From Leptasterias polaris (taxonomy: Eukaryota; Echinodermata; Asteroidea; Forcipulatida; Asteriidae): 64,000 nucleotides of DNA. Below, one piece after another: positions 1 through 12,300 of the stretch. Numbering within the stretch: position 1 is the first letter of the stretch; each line of letters begins with the position of its first letter. A program made the position numbers and the translations under genes. The notes beneath the pieces are model-generated. The model saw only the letters and a list, made by a program, of their open reading frames with translations. It searched no databases and was not told where the DNA came from. The stretch is from assembly GCA_037783415.1 (NCBI GenBank), contig JAZGTN010000094.1, positions 744,001-808,000 on the forward strand, given 5' to 3'.

Positions 1-55
1 CCTAAACACAAGGCCACTCTGAAAGTAAAGATGTTACATATCATATTGACATTAC

Positions 56-190
56 CCCAAGGATGTCCTTGACAGCATGTGGATCAATAACAATAGGCAT
101 CTCAGGTGGTTGTGTAATGGCTGCCTCTGATGTAGCTACTAATGATGCTTTATCTAGAAGCTGAGTACCATGATGTAGAGTCATATCAGT

Positions 191-222
<32 letters not shown>

Positions 223-366
223 TCATCTGATTAGAATCATTCACTCCTTGTGCTGTAGCTTTGGCTTTAGATTGTGTCTCTGCTACACGTACAGCCACAG
301 CTCTGCAGATAGCTCCTATCTTACGCTCCAAGGTCCGGACTCCGGCTTCTCGTGTGTACTTGGCAA
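56..366 (-). CDS. LONP2: LONP2 exon 12 (sensor 2, acidic linker; last exon in window)
   Basis: Residues 548-651. [20 protein letters not shown] is the sensor-2 helix of Lon. A poly-Asp linker follows, then [18 protein letters not shown], which leads into the protease domain. Donor GTAATG at 55-54, phase 0. The coding sequence continues left of the window. Confidence 0.93.
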
Positions 367-3300
367 CTATTAATAGAGAGGAGAAATGGAAGGTAGTAAA
401 CAACAACATTTAAGATTAATCAAGGTAGAGAATTGCAAAACCTTTCGATCAGCTTTTTACTCTAACCAACAGCTTTAACGTTCTTGATAATTCTCCCTTT
501 CACCATTCTCAGAGTTTTATTCTCAGGTACAAAACCAACAGATTCCAATCCACAATGTCACAGGTTCAAACAGCGCCCTCAATGAAGTCAAAGGAAGACT
601 TCTTCTGACCGATTGTTGTTCATGGTGCATAAATATCTATTTCGAAAGTTTGACCTCAGATATGCTGGTGTATGCAACTGATATGATGGTGTATTCATGC
701 TTCAAATTAAAAAATAAAAATAAAAACAAAACCTGCAAAAAAAAAAAAAAAAGTGAAGTGTAAAGCTTCTCAGTGCTTCACACTTTTGTACGACATACAC
801 AGTTAACATGGATCAGATTACTTTGTTTTTGATAAAGGCACTGTGTGAGTTCTCTTATTCATCAAGTCTTTTCAACAAGACTATCTTCTCTCTGAGAGTG
901 ATTTCAAACATGAATAACTTACTAATCAGTTTAACAGAGTCTTCAGGAAACTGAATCTGTTCAGCAGATAGTCCATGTTCTTTGAGTTGTTTAGGGATGA
1001 GATGACGAGTGGCAATATGAAGCTTCTCTTCCTGTGTGTAACCTGGAACATGGATTAATTCCATACGATCCCTCAATGCTGCAGGTATAGTAGCTATATT
1101 GTTAGCTGTAGCAATGAAGAGTACTTGAGAAAGGTCAAAAGGCACATTGAGGTAGCTAGATGGAATCCTAGTTAAGAAAACCTGAAGTATGACATATCAC
1201 AAGATGCCGAATACATAACGGTAAATAAACTGCTACAATTTTCCCCGTTTGTTTGGTTTTTATTCACCAGTGAGTAATGTGATATGTTTTTTAAAAGCTT
1301 GTTTTTTATCGTCAAAATACTACTTTAGGTCTGCAACCAGATATGGACCAGAAGAGCTAAGAAAAGAACAACATGGAAGAGTCTGACAGAGGGCTACATC
1401 CTGCAGTACAAACAACGTACAAGGTACAGGTTAAGGTCTGCAAGCTGTATCAAAAATACAAAGATGTCTGAAGGCAACATATAGCTTTTCCCAGACAAGC
1501 CAACCACCCCCCCACCCCTAATCTTCTACTGTAGCAGACTGTCTCGCTGAATGGGCTCTGGCTTTGGGCAAGTTGACTAACACCCTCAGGCAAGTACTTA
1601 GTCACCCACACTGCCAAGCAGGTATCATCAGAAGAAGAAAAGGTGACAGAAATAAACCCTGACAGAAAGTCCACAGAGGAGCCCAAATAGGCTGTGTGAT
1701 GGCGACTTTGCCCCTGTTGTTTCTCTCCTATAAGTGAGGCCAAGAGGACTAATGATTGGGTAACCCAAGAACTCTTCAAAATCTCCCAGGTTCCACAACC
1801 TGAAGAAGTCACTCCGACCAAGAATCACAGTTACTGGTTATAAGCTCCACTCCAGGGGTTATTTCATATCAGAAGTCTTTTTTATTACAACTGAAGTATA
1901 GAACTATTGTGATTTTAATTCCATTATTATAAACATCGCTAACTCTCAATTGATAAACTGCTATAGTGTTCCTTTTCATCTGTTTATGTATTTATCAGAT
2001 TTGAATGATTGTATTTGAAGCCATAATAAGGTAAGGATACTGATCAGTAAAGGCATGATTCTGTTCAGGGTCCAGTACCTCCAGCAATGCTGCTGCTGGA
2101 TCTCCTTGCATGCTTCGGCCCTTGAACAAAAAACACACAACGTTAATATCCACAATCAAAGCAACTATTACTTACACACATACATACACTGGGCTTTTAT
2201 ATTTCATTTAGATCCAAGTGCTTTCCTGCAAGGTATGTGGAGCTACATTTTGAAGTATGAGACCTATTCCTTTATAGCACCATGCATTGGTTTACAAGGT
2301 GTTGTGGCGCAAAAAGCAGCCAATCAAACCAGGAACACCGGGGCGAACCCCTTCTCTTTACGATTAGTGCACTGGGTTCTTTTACGTGCATTACACAACA
2401 CACAGGACCAACGGCTTTACGTCCCATCAGAAGGACGCAGCAATAATGGTGAAGTGTCTTGCTTAATGACACAAGTGTCACGACCGGGACTCGAACCAAC
2501 ACTCTGCTGATCAGAAACACCAGAGCTTGAGTCCAGTGTTCTTACCCGATCGGCCACGACACGCCACATCATCACTATTCCATACAACCTTTGACCAATG
2601 TAATTGTATGAAGCCCCAGCATAAAGCACCAACATAATGTAAGACAAAGCCTATGCCTAATGCATAGACAAGCAGTTGCATCCCAGTAATGGTGGAAAAC
2701 ACTGGTGCAGAATACATGCAATTTATCTAAACTTGATTGGTCTACAAGTTGTCAATGTCTTAGACACAATAACATGATCTGAATGATCAAGTCAGTGATG
2801 CTATAAGTCAGTTCTTGGTCAAGTTCTTACACAATGTGTAACATGAACATTTACACAGTGTGATTTGAACGTAATGATTTGAACAGTGTGATTTGAACGA
2901 TTTAAAGTAAGTTTTAGAAATGAAAGTGCTGTTTAAAATATGAATGCTGCACCATCACTACCAATCTAAATATATGAAAGAATAAGTAGACTCTTCTTTG
3001 TATAGTTACCAGTTTATCAATCTCATCCAGAAGAAAGACTGGATTATTACTACCCGAAAGCTTCAATCCATGAATAATCCGACCTGGCATTGAACCAATG
3101 TAGGTACGACGATGACCTCTGATATCTGACTGATCACAGCAACCACCAAGAGAAATCCTGCAATATACAAAACAATCTCATTATGGTTATTGACATACAG
3201 TATCGTTCTTGTTACACTTAATTGAATGATTCAGGGGGGGGGGGGGGGGGCACGTGCCTCCCAGCCCCATCCCCTTGTAGCTACGCTGCTGCATGGTCTG

Positions 3301-6300
3301 AACATAGTAACAACCATGTATATTGTTTATGTATTTGATAAATGATTTAATACATCTGTTATTATTTTGAATGATTGTTGCTAACTTAGCAATACAGATT
3401 TGAAAACTAATGTAAACAATCTGAACCACAACACTTACCTGTGAAAGGCTCTTCCTAAAGTATGTGCAATGGAACGCCCAACACTGGTTTTGCCTACACC
3501 TGGGGGTCCAATAAAGCACAGTATTGGACCCTTCAGACTATTCTTAAGTTGTCTGACAGCAAGGTATTCAACGACTCGTTTCTTCAATTTGTCCAAAGCA
3601 AAATGATCAACATCCAAGTCATGCCTTCAAAAAGATCAAATTTGTTCCTCATTAATAAATTGATTTGATTTCTTAAGAAAGCATGTGCATAAGTCATTAC
3701 AACATTGTTATAACAAAGTGTACACATATAAAAGGTCTGACCTTGCCTGTCTGATATCCAATGTATCAGAAGTCTGTTTGGACCAGGGTAGTTCTACCAT
3801 CAGCTCCAGATAGTTACGAATTAGTCCATACTCTGGCATGGCAGAAGGAGTCTTCTTTAAGCGTTTCAGCTCCTTGTGACATGCCTTATGAGCATGTGGT
3901 GGCATATTGGCCTTTCTGTAAGACAAGATAAAAGTCTATTACCTAGACACTCAAATTATTGGCAAGAAGTTTACATCTGCAATCCTCTCACTTTACCTGG
4001 GCCCAACTTCATAGAGGTGCTTAAGCGCAGAAAGTAGCTCAGCACAACAAAATTCTGCTTACTAGACTAAGGTTACCAGCCAAAATACCACGTCACATGT
4101 ATAATTTGTGACTGGTATCCTGCTCATTTCTGCTTAGCAGACAATTGTTAAGCAGCTCTATGAAATTGGGCCCTGATTAATAATATCTCTGTAAAATAAA
4201 TCAGGGAGTGTGTAGAAAAATGCAACATTCCACTGTATATTATGACAACCATAGAAAGATTTTTTGAAGTTTTCCGCTTACTTTATCTTAGTGTCACAAA
4301 CCCCCAAATTGAGCCCTTTGGTAGACTTGGGCTAGTCTAATTCCAGTCATTGACAATGATGGGCCTTTCTCCCTAAACAGAAATAAACAAGGCGTTTTAT
4401 GGTTCCTTGTTTCTCTCCCCCAATGTCAGATGTGGGTTGTGGGTTGTGGGTGTTTCTTAGAAATTTTGAAGACTTTGGGTTTAAATTGGGTATTTGGCAA
4501 TCAGCTAGGAATTCTGACTTGAGCTGTCTATGAGCTGTCCTACTTCTGGGGCATACAGTTAGAATCACCACTGTTGATGTGCTGAGACCAAACAACTCTT
4601 TTATTTCAACCATAGGCTATTGTGCTGAATTGTTAATACTTTAAACTGATTAGTTTTTTTCAACTGGGTGTTACAATCAAGAGAAGTTTAGCTGATCTTT
4701 GATGTAGATGAGGAGTTTGTGTTTGGACATCAATAGCTTCTATCTTCAAAGTTTTCACTTCACCGTGTACCTGTTAGTTTCCAATTCCTTTTAGTCTTCA
4801 TGCCTTTAGTGTGTCTTCAAGAATCTGAACCTTTTAAAACTTTTCCCAAGTTATTTTTTAATATCTGTTTTGTCCTTTTTCTTCACTTGAACTTTTGTTT
4901 ATAGTCTTGTGGATTGCGAGTCGTGTTGTGCATCCTTCAATGGATTGTCATCTACTTGTTTTCCATCAAGGATTCTTCATATAACTAAGTTTATTTCTAA
5001 CTTTTGGCACTTTCATAATATTAAGTCTTTTTATATGTAAATCAGTTAATAGGTTAAACAAGGTAATAGACTGCGCAAGTCTTGTGCATATTTGAACACT
5101 TTAAAGTCAGAGTGTTAAACCAAGGTAGGTACCACCAACATGGTCCCAAAAATGGTCTATAGCCTTGACATTTATAAGGGTTCACACATGACCCAGCATT
5201 AGGTGTTGTTGGAAATAAATGGATTCAAAAACTGATGATGAATATGACATGTTTGAACTGACTTGATTTTCTTATCTAGATCAGCTATCTCATCCAGCTC
5301 ATTTTCCTCTTCTAAGTCACCAATGTTGACTTTCTTTAAGGCTGTTTTCAGTGCTAGATTTTTATGTCTATCTCGTAATGCTGAAGGTCCCTTGTTAGCT
5401 CGTGTCCGTTGTAGGAGCTTCAGTCCTTCTATCTGCCTAGCCAGGAGTGGAAGAGTCTTCTGAATACGCTGCTCAAGATCAACTGCATCTAACACCTTCA
5501 AGAGGCAAGAAACTGGCTTTACTTCTTACATCCTCAACACCTCTATCTCAATATCATTTCAAATTCTGATCCTACTGCCAGCCAAACAATCAAAGTTGTC
5601 TGATATTGGTTTGGTCATTTACATGTTATCTGGGAAATGTCAATGGGAAATCAAAATAATTGAATAATGGTTGAACACATTCAACTGGACTATTAAACAA
5701 TTGAGTACAAGTAATTGGTTGTGAACTTCTATGAAACATTTTGGCTGTAATGTTAACTGAAATCTTATCAGGATGAATGTGGATGAAGATATTTGAGTAA
5801 GAACATGACCATAATAAATTCATTAATCCTTTAGCTTTGATTCATTTACTTCTTTGATGCACCACGGAAAGTCACAAGATTATCTACTGCAACTAGAAAT
5901 TCTTTGATAACTTATATAATTGTGACTTTTTGTGTGTGTTACGAGTTAAGTTTATTTTGCAGAAGATAAAATTACATCCACTAGTTTATACATTGAAAAT
6001 AAAACATGGCCTGTGCATACAAGGAACAACTTCTCATTAAGCCGCACATGGAGTTCAGTGCATTGGTGATAGCACTTCTGCCCTTTGAACCCTGAGAGGT
6101 GGACAATGTCATTTTTTCCTATGGGGACCATGTGCTACTTTGAGGCCATGGTAATCTTGAGATCGCTCTACAACATTCAATTGTGGGCAGTTTGAGGACT
6201 AAACGGTTAAGTAATGACTCAGATATAATATGAACTTGTTCACAGTATTACACAAATGAAAGAATTCTGTTTCTTACTTGCAGTTTTTCATTGTAAGATG

Positions 6301-9300
6301 CTTTAACAATGGAGGCAAATATATCCAGAAGTCTCGATGTAGGAAGACTCTCCAGAAGTCTCTGTCAAATAAACAGGAACCAACTGAGGATTAACTGCAC
6401 TTTAATTGTACACATTGTAACATTCAGGAAGATATCATACTACAATTATGTTAAAATATTACTGGGAATAAAGTGTCAGATTGAGTCAAGTGTGTATTAT
6501 TATGCACAATTTTAAGAAGAATTCATGACTTGTTTATTTAGATCAGAGCATTCAGAGACAGGAGATAGCAAAAGCTATGGCATGACACTAAAGCCATTTA
6601 CAAAGAGTGATTGAATAGTACTCCGCACTAATGATGTCACATTTTGCTAAAATTACCATGCAGTCAGACAAACATTCCACCATTTACTCACGCAGTCAAT
6701 GCATCAGCACGCTAGACTACAGAAGTAGCATGTTGAGTAAAGGCAAGTAGACATAGAACTTGGACATGCACGCGCATGTACGCTAGTGTAATTTGACCTG
6801 TTGTCTGAGATCCAGGCACTGCCAAATCTTATGGACCCAAAATAGCCACCTCAGGGGTCGATTTCACAAAGAGTTAAGACTCGTCCTAACTCGAAATAAG
6901 ACAAGTCTTAACTCTTTGTGAAATCGACCCCTGGTCCTATGCAGAAAGCAATGTCTAAATAAGGATTAATAAATTACAGTATGAACACAAAATCTCATCC
7001 TCCACCTCAAAGACAACAATCACAATAACAACAACAACAACAACAACAACGACGACGACAAGTGTAATTCTGAATGTGTAGCCTACTAACCTTAAGTTTA
7101 GCAACGACTGGTACTGCTACATCCAGAAGATCAACCAGACTACTAGCTTGTTCTCGGAAACTTAATAACACTGGATGGTCACTATCATCATCTATAAGAC
7201 ATAATATCATATTAACATTAAAATTACATAGATGATGTCATAAAAATGACAGATTCTAGTTCAGTGTTCTCCACAGACTTTTTTTTTTTTGGGGGGGGTC
7301 GGCATGACGTAATCAAAATGGCGCCCGTCGATATGACGTCATGAAAATGGCGCCCGTTAGTATATGACGTCATCGGACGTGAAAGCAAAAACCATTTGAG
7401 ATATTCCTTTTCTTAAAAATAATGTTATTAACCCCCGGGCCCCGACACTATCTTAGGAGAATGATTGACATCCATTTCGGTCGAAACAACCTTATTGTAA
7501 AACTAATTCAACCTACAATTTGTTATAAATTTTGCTTTGTGCGCCGCGCCAAAAACATACACAAGGGATTTGCCGCACAGTGTGGGCCAATCACAGCGTA
7601 CGGAATGTTGGTTAGCTTGGACTTTGGACCCTGGTGTTGTGTATGCGCTATGCATGGACTACCAGTGGGCGACCAAACGTTGTGGGGCCCGGGCCGATGT
7701 ACGCGCAGTGAATACTCAGCAGTCAGAACCATGAGGTTGTTTGCATCGTGTTTGAACGTTTGTGTACTGAAATGAACGCCATGGCACTCCTTCTTATTGT
7801 ACTCTAAATAGCAAACACCAAATCCTTCCTTTAATAATGAGTGTGACAAGGTAGGTTATGTAAGGTCAGCCCCAACTGTTGTAGTCTGGTAGTAGTGGAT
7901 TAACAGGCTTCAACACATAACCTTCTCTATGGTAAAAAAAACACAAAAAACTATAAGGGTGTGTATCCCATATCACAAGAAACCCTTGATGAATTGAGTA
8001 CCCACTGACATGCACATGAGCAAGGTGGGTCTTTCAGAGATCAGCTTTTGTTGACACCAGTTGCCTCGGACTCGGCCATCTGGAATCCAACTCCGTGTTT
8101 GTGACTCATGACTTGGCAGCAAAATGTTAAGTAGCGAAGCATGTTAATTTCTTGCAAAGTGGTGAAAATAGTAAATAGTGCAGTTTCCTTTTTGCATATC
8201 TTACTTGTTCATCATTAACAGCCTGACAGAAACATTTATGGTAAATTGAGTTAAGAGTGCAACTTTGTATAAAAATATTTAAAAAGGGGGGGGGGTTGAA
8301 GCTTTGATCTTTTTCAGTGCATCATATTATTTAGTTATCATAATTCCTGTTATTAATTTTGAGTTTTCATTGCTTGTTGTGTTCCAGTCCTTTAAGAAAA
8401 TATGTAGTTAGGGTTACATTAGCATGCCAACCACCCTCCTGAAATGCTTTCTAATGGAATTTCATTTTTTTGGTATCACTAAAAAGCCAAACAAAAACAA
8501 AGTTTGTTGTTGTTCACACATTGTTTATTTAAGAAGTGTTAAACAAAGCATACAAAGGTATCTAGTCCACATACTCAGCAATAGTTAATTTTTCATTTAA
8601 TGTAATCTAAACATTGGTGTGTACATCTTTATGATTTTGTTTTATTTAGAAAAAATATTTGTAAGTGTCTCATGAAAAGAACTTTGTGACTCATGACTTG
8701 ACGCAAATGACTTTGGACTTAGACTCAAGATTTGAGGACTCAAATGCAAACCTGTAACTGACTTACCTGCTCTTTGTCCAGGTAGTTTATCTAACTGCAC
8801 CACTTGGGCAACAGGGAAAGGGGTTTCCTGTAAAAGCTTTTCTAGTTTAAACCTGCACAAACCAGTCACAAGGAGTGTATATGCAGGTCGAGGCCAGTTG
8901 GTACCAGTGACCTGCACTACTACAGCTGCAGTACCAATTGGGTGGATGTCATTGTATTCTTCACTTTGAACAGTCTGAAATTCAATCAAAGATAAACCCA
9001 TTTAAAATGTAACAATTGATAATATGAAGCAAGTAACCATGGGAACAATATTGTTAGGATATGCTGGGATTGGAATGGAGAATTTAGCAACTCCGTCACT
9101 CCATTTCCATTTAGGTGTCCCACTGCATAGTACAGCATCTACATCAAATCCTACTGCTTGGCTTTTTGTGCCATTTGTGTTCACCAGTCATGGAAGACTG
9201 CAGTCATATATAGACTGGTGCTCCAACATGCCATAATGTATCACTTCAGTGAGGAGTTAATTTGATAGAACTAGAAACTCTTTCTTTTAGACTCCTCTTA

Positions 9301-12300
9301 GCTTGATCTACAGGTATTTTCTTGGTATGTGCTCAGGTCTCTCACTCCTTCTGTATGCTCATTTACTTGTGGAACATGTTTCTCTGTATCTTCTCTGTAT
9401 CTGTTCCAAATACAAGTACTTCAAGAAGTTCTCCTAGTTTATTCCTTGTACTGCTGCACTTTGAAACCTCCCTACCTATACATTGTTTCTCAATACCTAA
9501 CAATAAAGTACCACAGTTAAAAAGTAATATCAACACATATCCCCTCTCCCCCTCTCACTCTTCTCTGTTTTCTAGTGGCACTTCGGACTTGTGTCAACTG
9601 ATCTTCATTAAAGAAAAACATACAAAATAAAAAATAATAACAAGAAATTTGAAGTACACGCCTAATGCCCCTCCTTCCTTGCATACAACACACTCTGGTT
9701 GATTAATTTAGACTGGCTCACACAAGTCTTCAAAGGCAGAGAGAATGTGATGGACATCTCTGTGGATGGTATACTATTACTGATGCTTTGGAATTGGCTT
9801 TGTTTTCTCAGCAGCCTGAAGTGGACAGTAATATACCACCAACAAGCAAAGGAGATAACTAAAATATATTATGCTATATTAAAAATGTTCAATCATTAAT
9901 TTAAATATCCATACTATACATGTAGGCACTAACAATGGGAATGATACCAACCTTTTGTCCTGGTTCTCTAGGTACAACACCAATGACTGTACTACTCAAT
10001 GTGTTATGCCTCAGAATACGACTCTTCACCATGTTCATGCTAAAGAGAAAGGAAACGAATAAACAATCTGGGTTATAGATTTATGATGCCACCCATTGGT
10101 GCCTAGAAAGGAGCAGAGCTTGGGTATTATGCTTAAAGAATATTCCACTACAGCCATCATTATAAGCTTGCTTTTTGTGCTTCACTCGAACTTTTTTCAC
10201 CAACTACAAAACTTATAAAACATATTGTTTTCCATTGCTTTATTTTATCATTTGGCAATTTGTTAAAAACTTTGGTCTAGTAAAGTATTGACAGTTTGAA
10301 ACGAAATTGTAAATCTATGAAGAAATGTACAAACTGGTGATTGGAAAAAAAAACATTTTCTTTTGTCAAACTGTGGCTTGGTCTTTTTAAATTATGTTAT
10401 CTTGCATTGACTGTATCCAGGGCTCTAAGAAGGAACAGTTCTTAATGCAAACAAGATGGGGATACCCTGGCAGTCAAGATGAAATAAATGATCAGATGCT
10501 GGAGTCGAGTATTCAGTGTAGGAGTGGGAGATATTTCATCAAAACTGCTGTCAAAATAGGCATTCAAAAAATATGGAATTAAAAAAACAAAAAACTCTTC
10601 AAAAACAAATGAAAAACTCTTAAACAACAAACAAGTAACATGTACCAATGTTCTTCATTTGCATACATGTTATTGTGCATCTATTTTAATAAAATTTCCT
10701 GAGCTTAATTTGTTTTTATCATTGTCTTCAATGTCTTACTCTTGAAAAGAGTTGTCATGTTTTGCTTGGAGTGGATGTCTGTACTACACTAGTCTTCCAA
10801 ACATTAACAATGTACAATCACTATCAAAATAAGTTACATAATCATAATCCATTAACTGAACTTTGACCAAGATCATGTTATGAAACCAAGGTTACTTTGA
10901 AATGTTTCTATGAATATGATAGAAAATATGTTTAATTCATCATGGTTTATTTAAATTAACAAAAAAAGAATAACAGCTGCTGCTGAATTATTGAAAAGGA
11001 AATTAGAAGGCACTAAATTAAGTACATCACAACTTCTACGTTCAGTTACAACTAATTACAATTTTGTTAAATAATGTCCCTTTCCCAATCGATTGATCCC
11101 ACCCTCAGCTGTATAGTAACCCAAATAAACATTAAAAAACTTCACAAAATTGGCTGTCTGAGTCAGAAATGTTTAGTACTAGTGTTGGGCGCAAACAAGC
11201 CGCCCGCGCAAGCTTGAAGCTTGCACGCGCAATCTTCAAGATGGGCCGCGCAAACTTCAAGCTTGCGGGAAAGAATTTGCGTGCGGCAAATTTGCGTGTG
11301 CGGATGAAGTTTGTGGTATTCCTTCAACCTCTTCTCTGCAGCATAACTTTAAAATGAAACTGAGCTAAACCTTGAAATCAATCAGACAATTGAACCTCCA
11401 TCAAGATAGCACCTGAACAATGACATTATGATAGCATCATTAGAAATAAAGATCCATTAAATCAAAGTTTGATGTTTGAAAAAAATCACAGAAAAATGAC
11501 CAAGTTTGCGCGCTCAGCGGAGGCTGAAGTTTGCGTGAGGAGTGAAGTTTGCGCCCAACACTAGCACAACCATCCAAGTAAAAATTTTCAAAAAATGTAC
11601 TCCATTTTTCGAAATTCTGCAGTGGTAATGACCGCGCAGATGTAAACATTTAGAAAAAATATTGTCTCTCTAGACTCTACATGTAGGTCTCTCTAAAGCC
11701 AGATTTTAATACAGGATTGGTCAGGATAAAAACATCATTGTTTAATTTTTAGCTTCAGCTTACTGATTATGAAGCTCATAGGCTCTAGAACCTTTTTTCT
11801 GTGAAAGATTTCCCTCTGAGTCTGAAATAAAATCATATTCAAGAAAACTGTATCTGAAAACCTATTAAAAAATAAAAAATTACAATTTTTTTTATTCATG
11901 TCCCTTCCCCAATCAATTGAACCCACCCTCAGCTAGCTGTATAGCGATCCAAATAAAAAAATAAAAAAAATTCAAAAAAGTGGCTGTATAACCCTATACC
12001 ATGGTAAACCTTTATGTAAAGGCTAGAGCCATTTTATTATCAACAGCCTGGGATAAGGTGGGCTACAACACCATTCTAACAGTAACACACACATTACGAC
12101 TTACGTAACTTGTGGTTGTATTTAATTGTGCACACTACTCCTTCACAACTTTTCAGGATACTGCGGCATCAACTAAATTTTTAGTTGATGTGCTTAACAG
12201 AACAGATAGAGAAGAGAGGTTGTGTCAAAATTAACATTCTTACTTTCTTGGTGAGTTCACGGGAATTCTCATCGATGAGCCTGGCAGTAATATGCCATCT

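Noticed and set aside
2055..2717. Open frames across 2055-2717 on both strands
   Set aside because: Explained by LONP2 exon 10 read in the wrong strand and by the tRNA-Leu SINE.
5199..5262. Extension of LONP2 exon 6 past the GTCAGT donor
   Set aside because: The extra residues do not align with Lon, whereas the GTCAGT donor keeps frame and exact spacing with exon 7.
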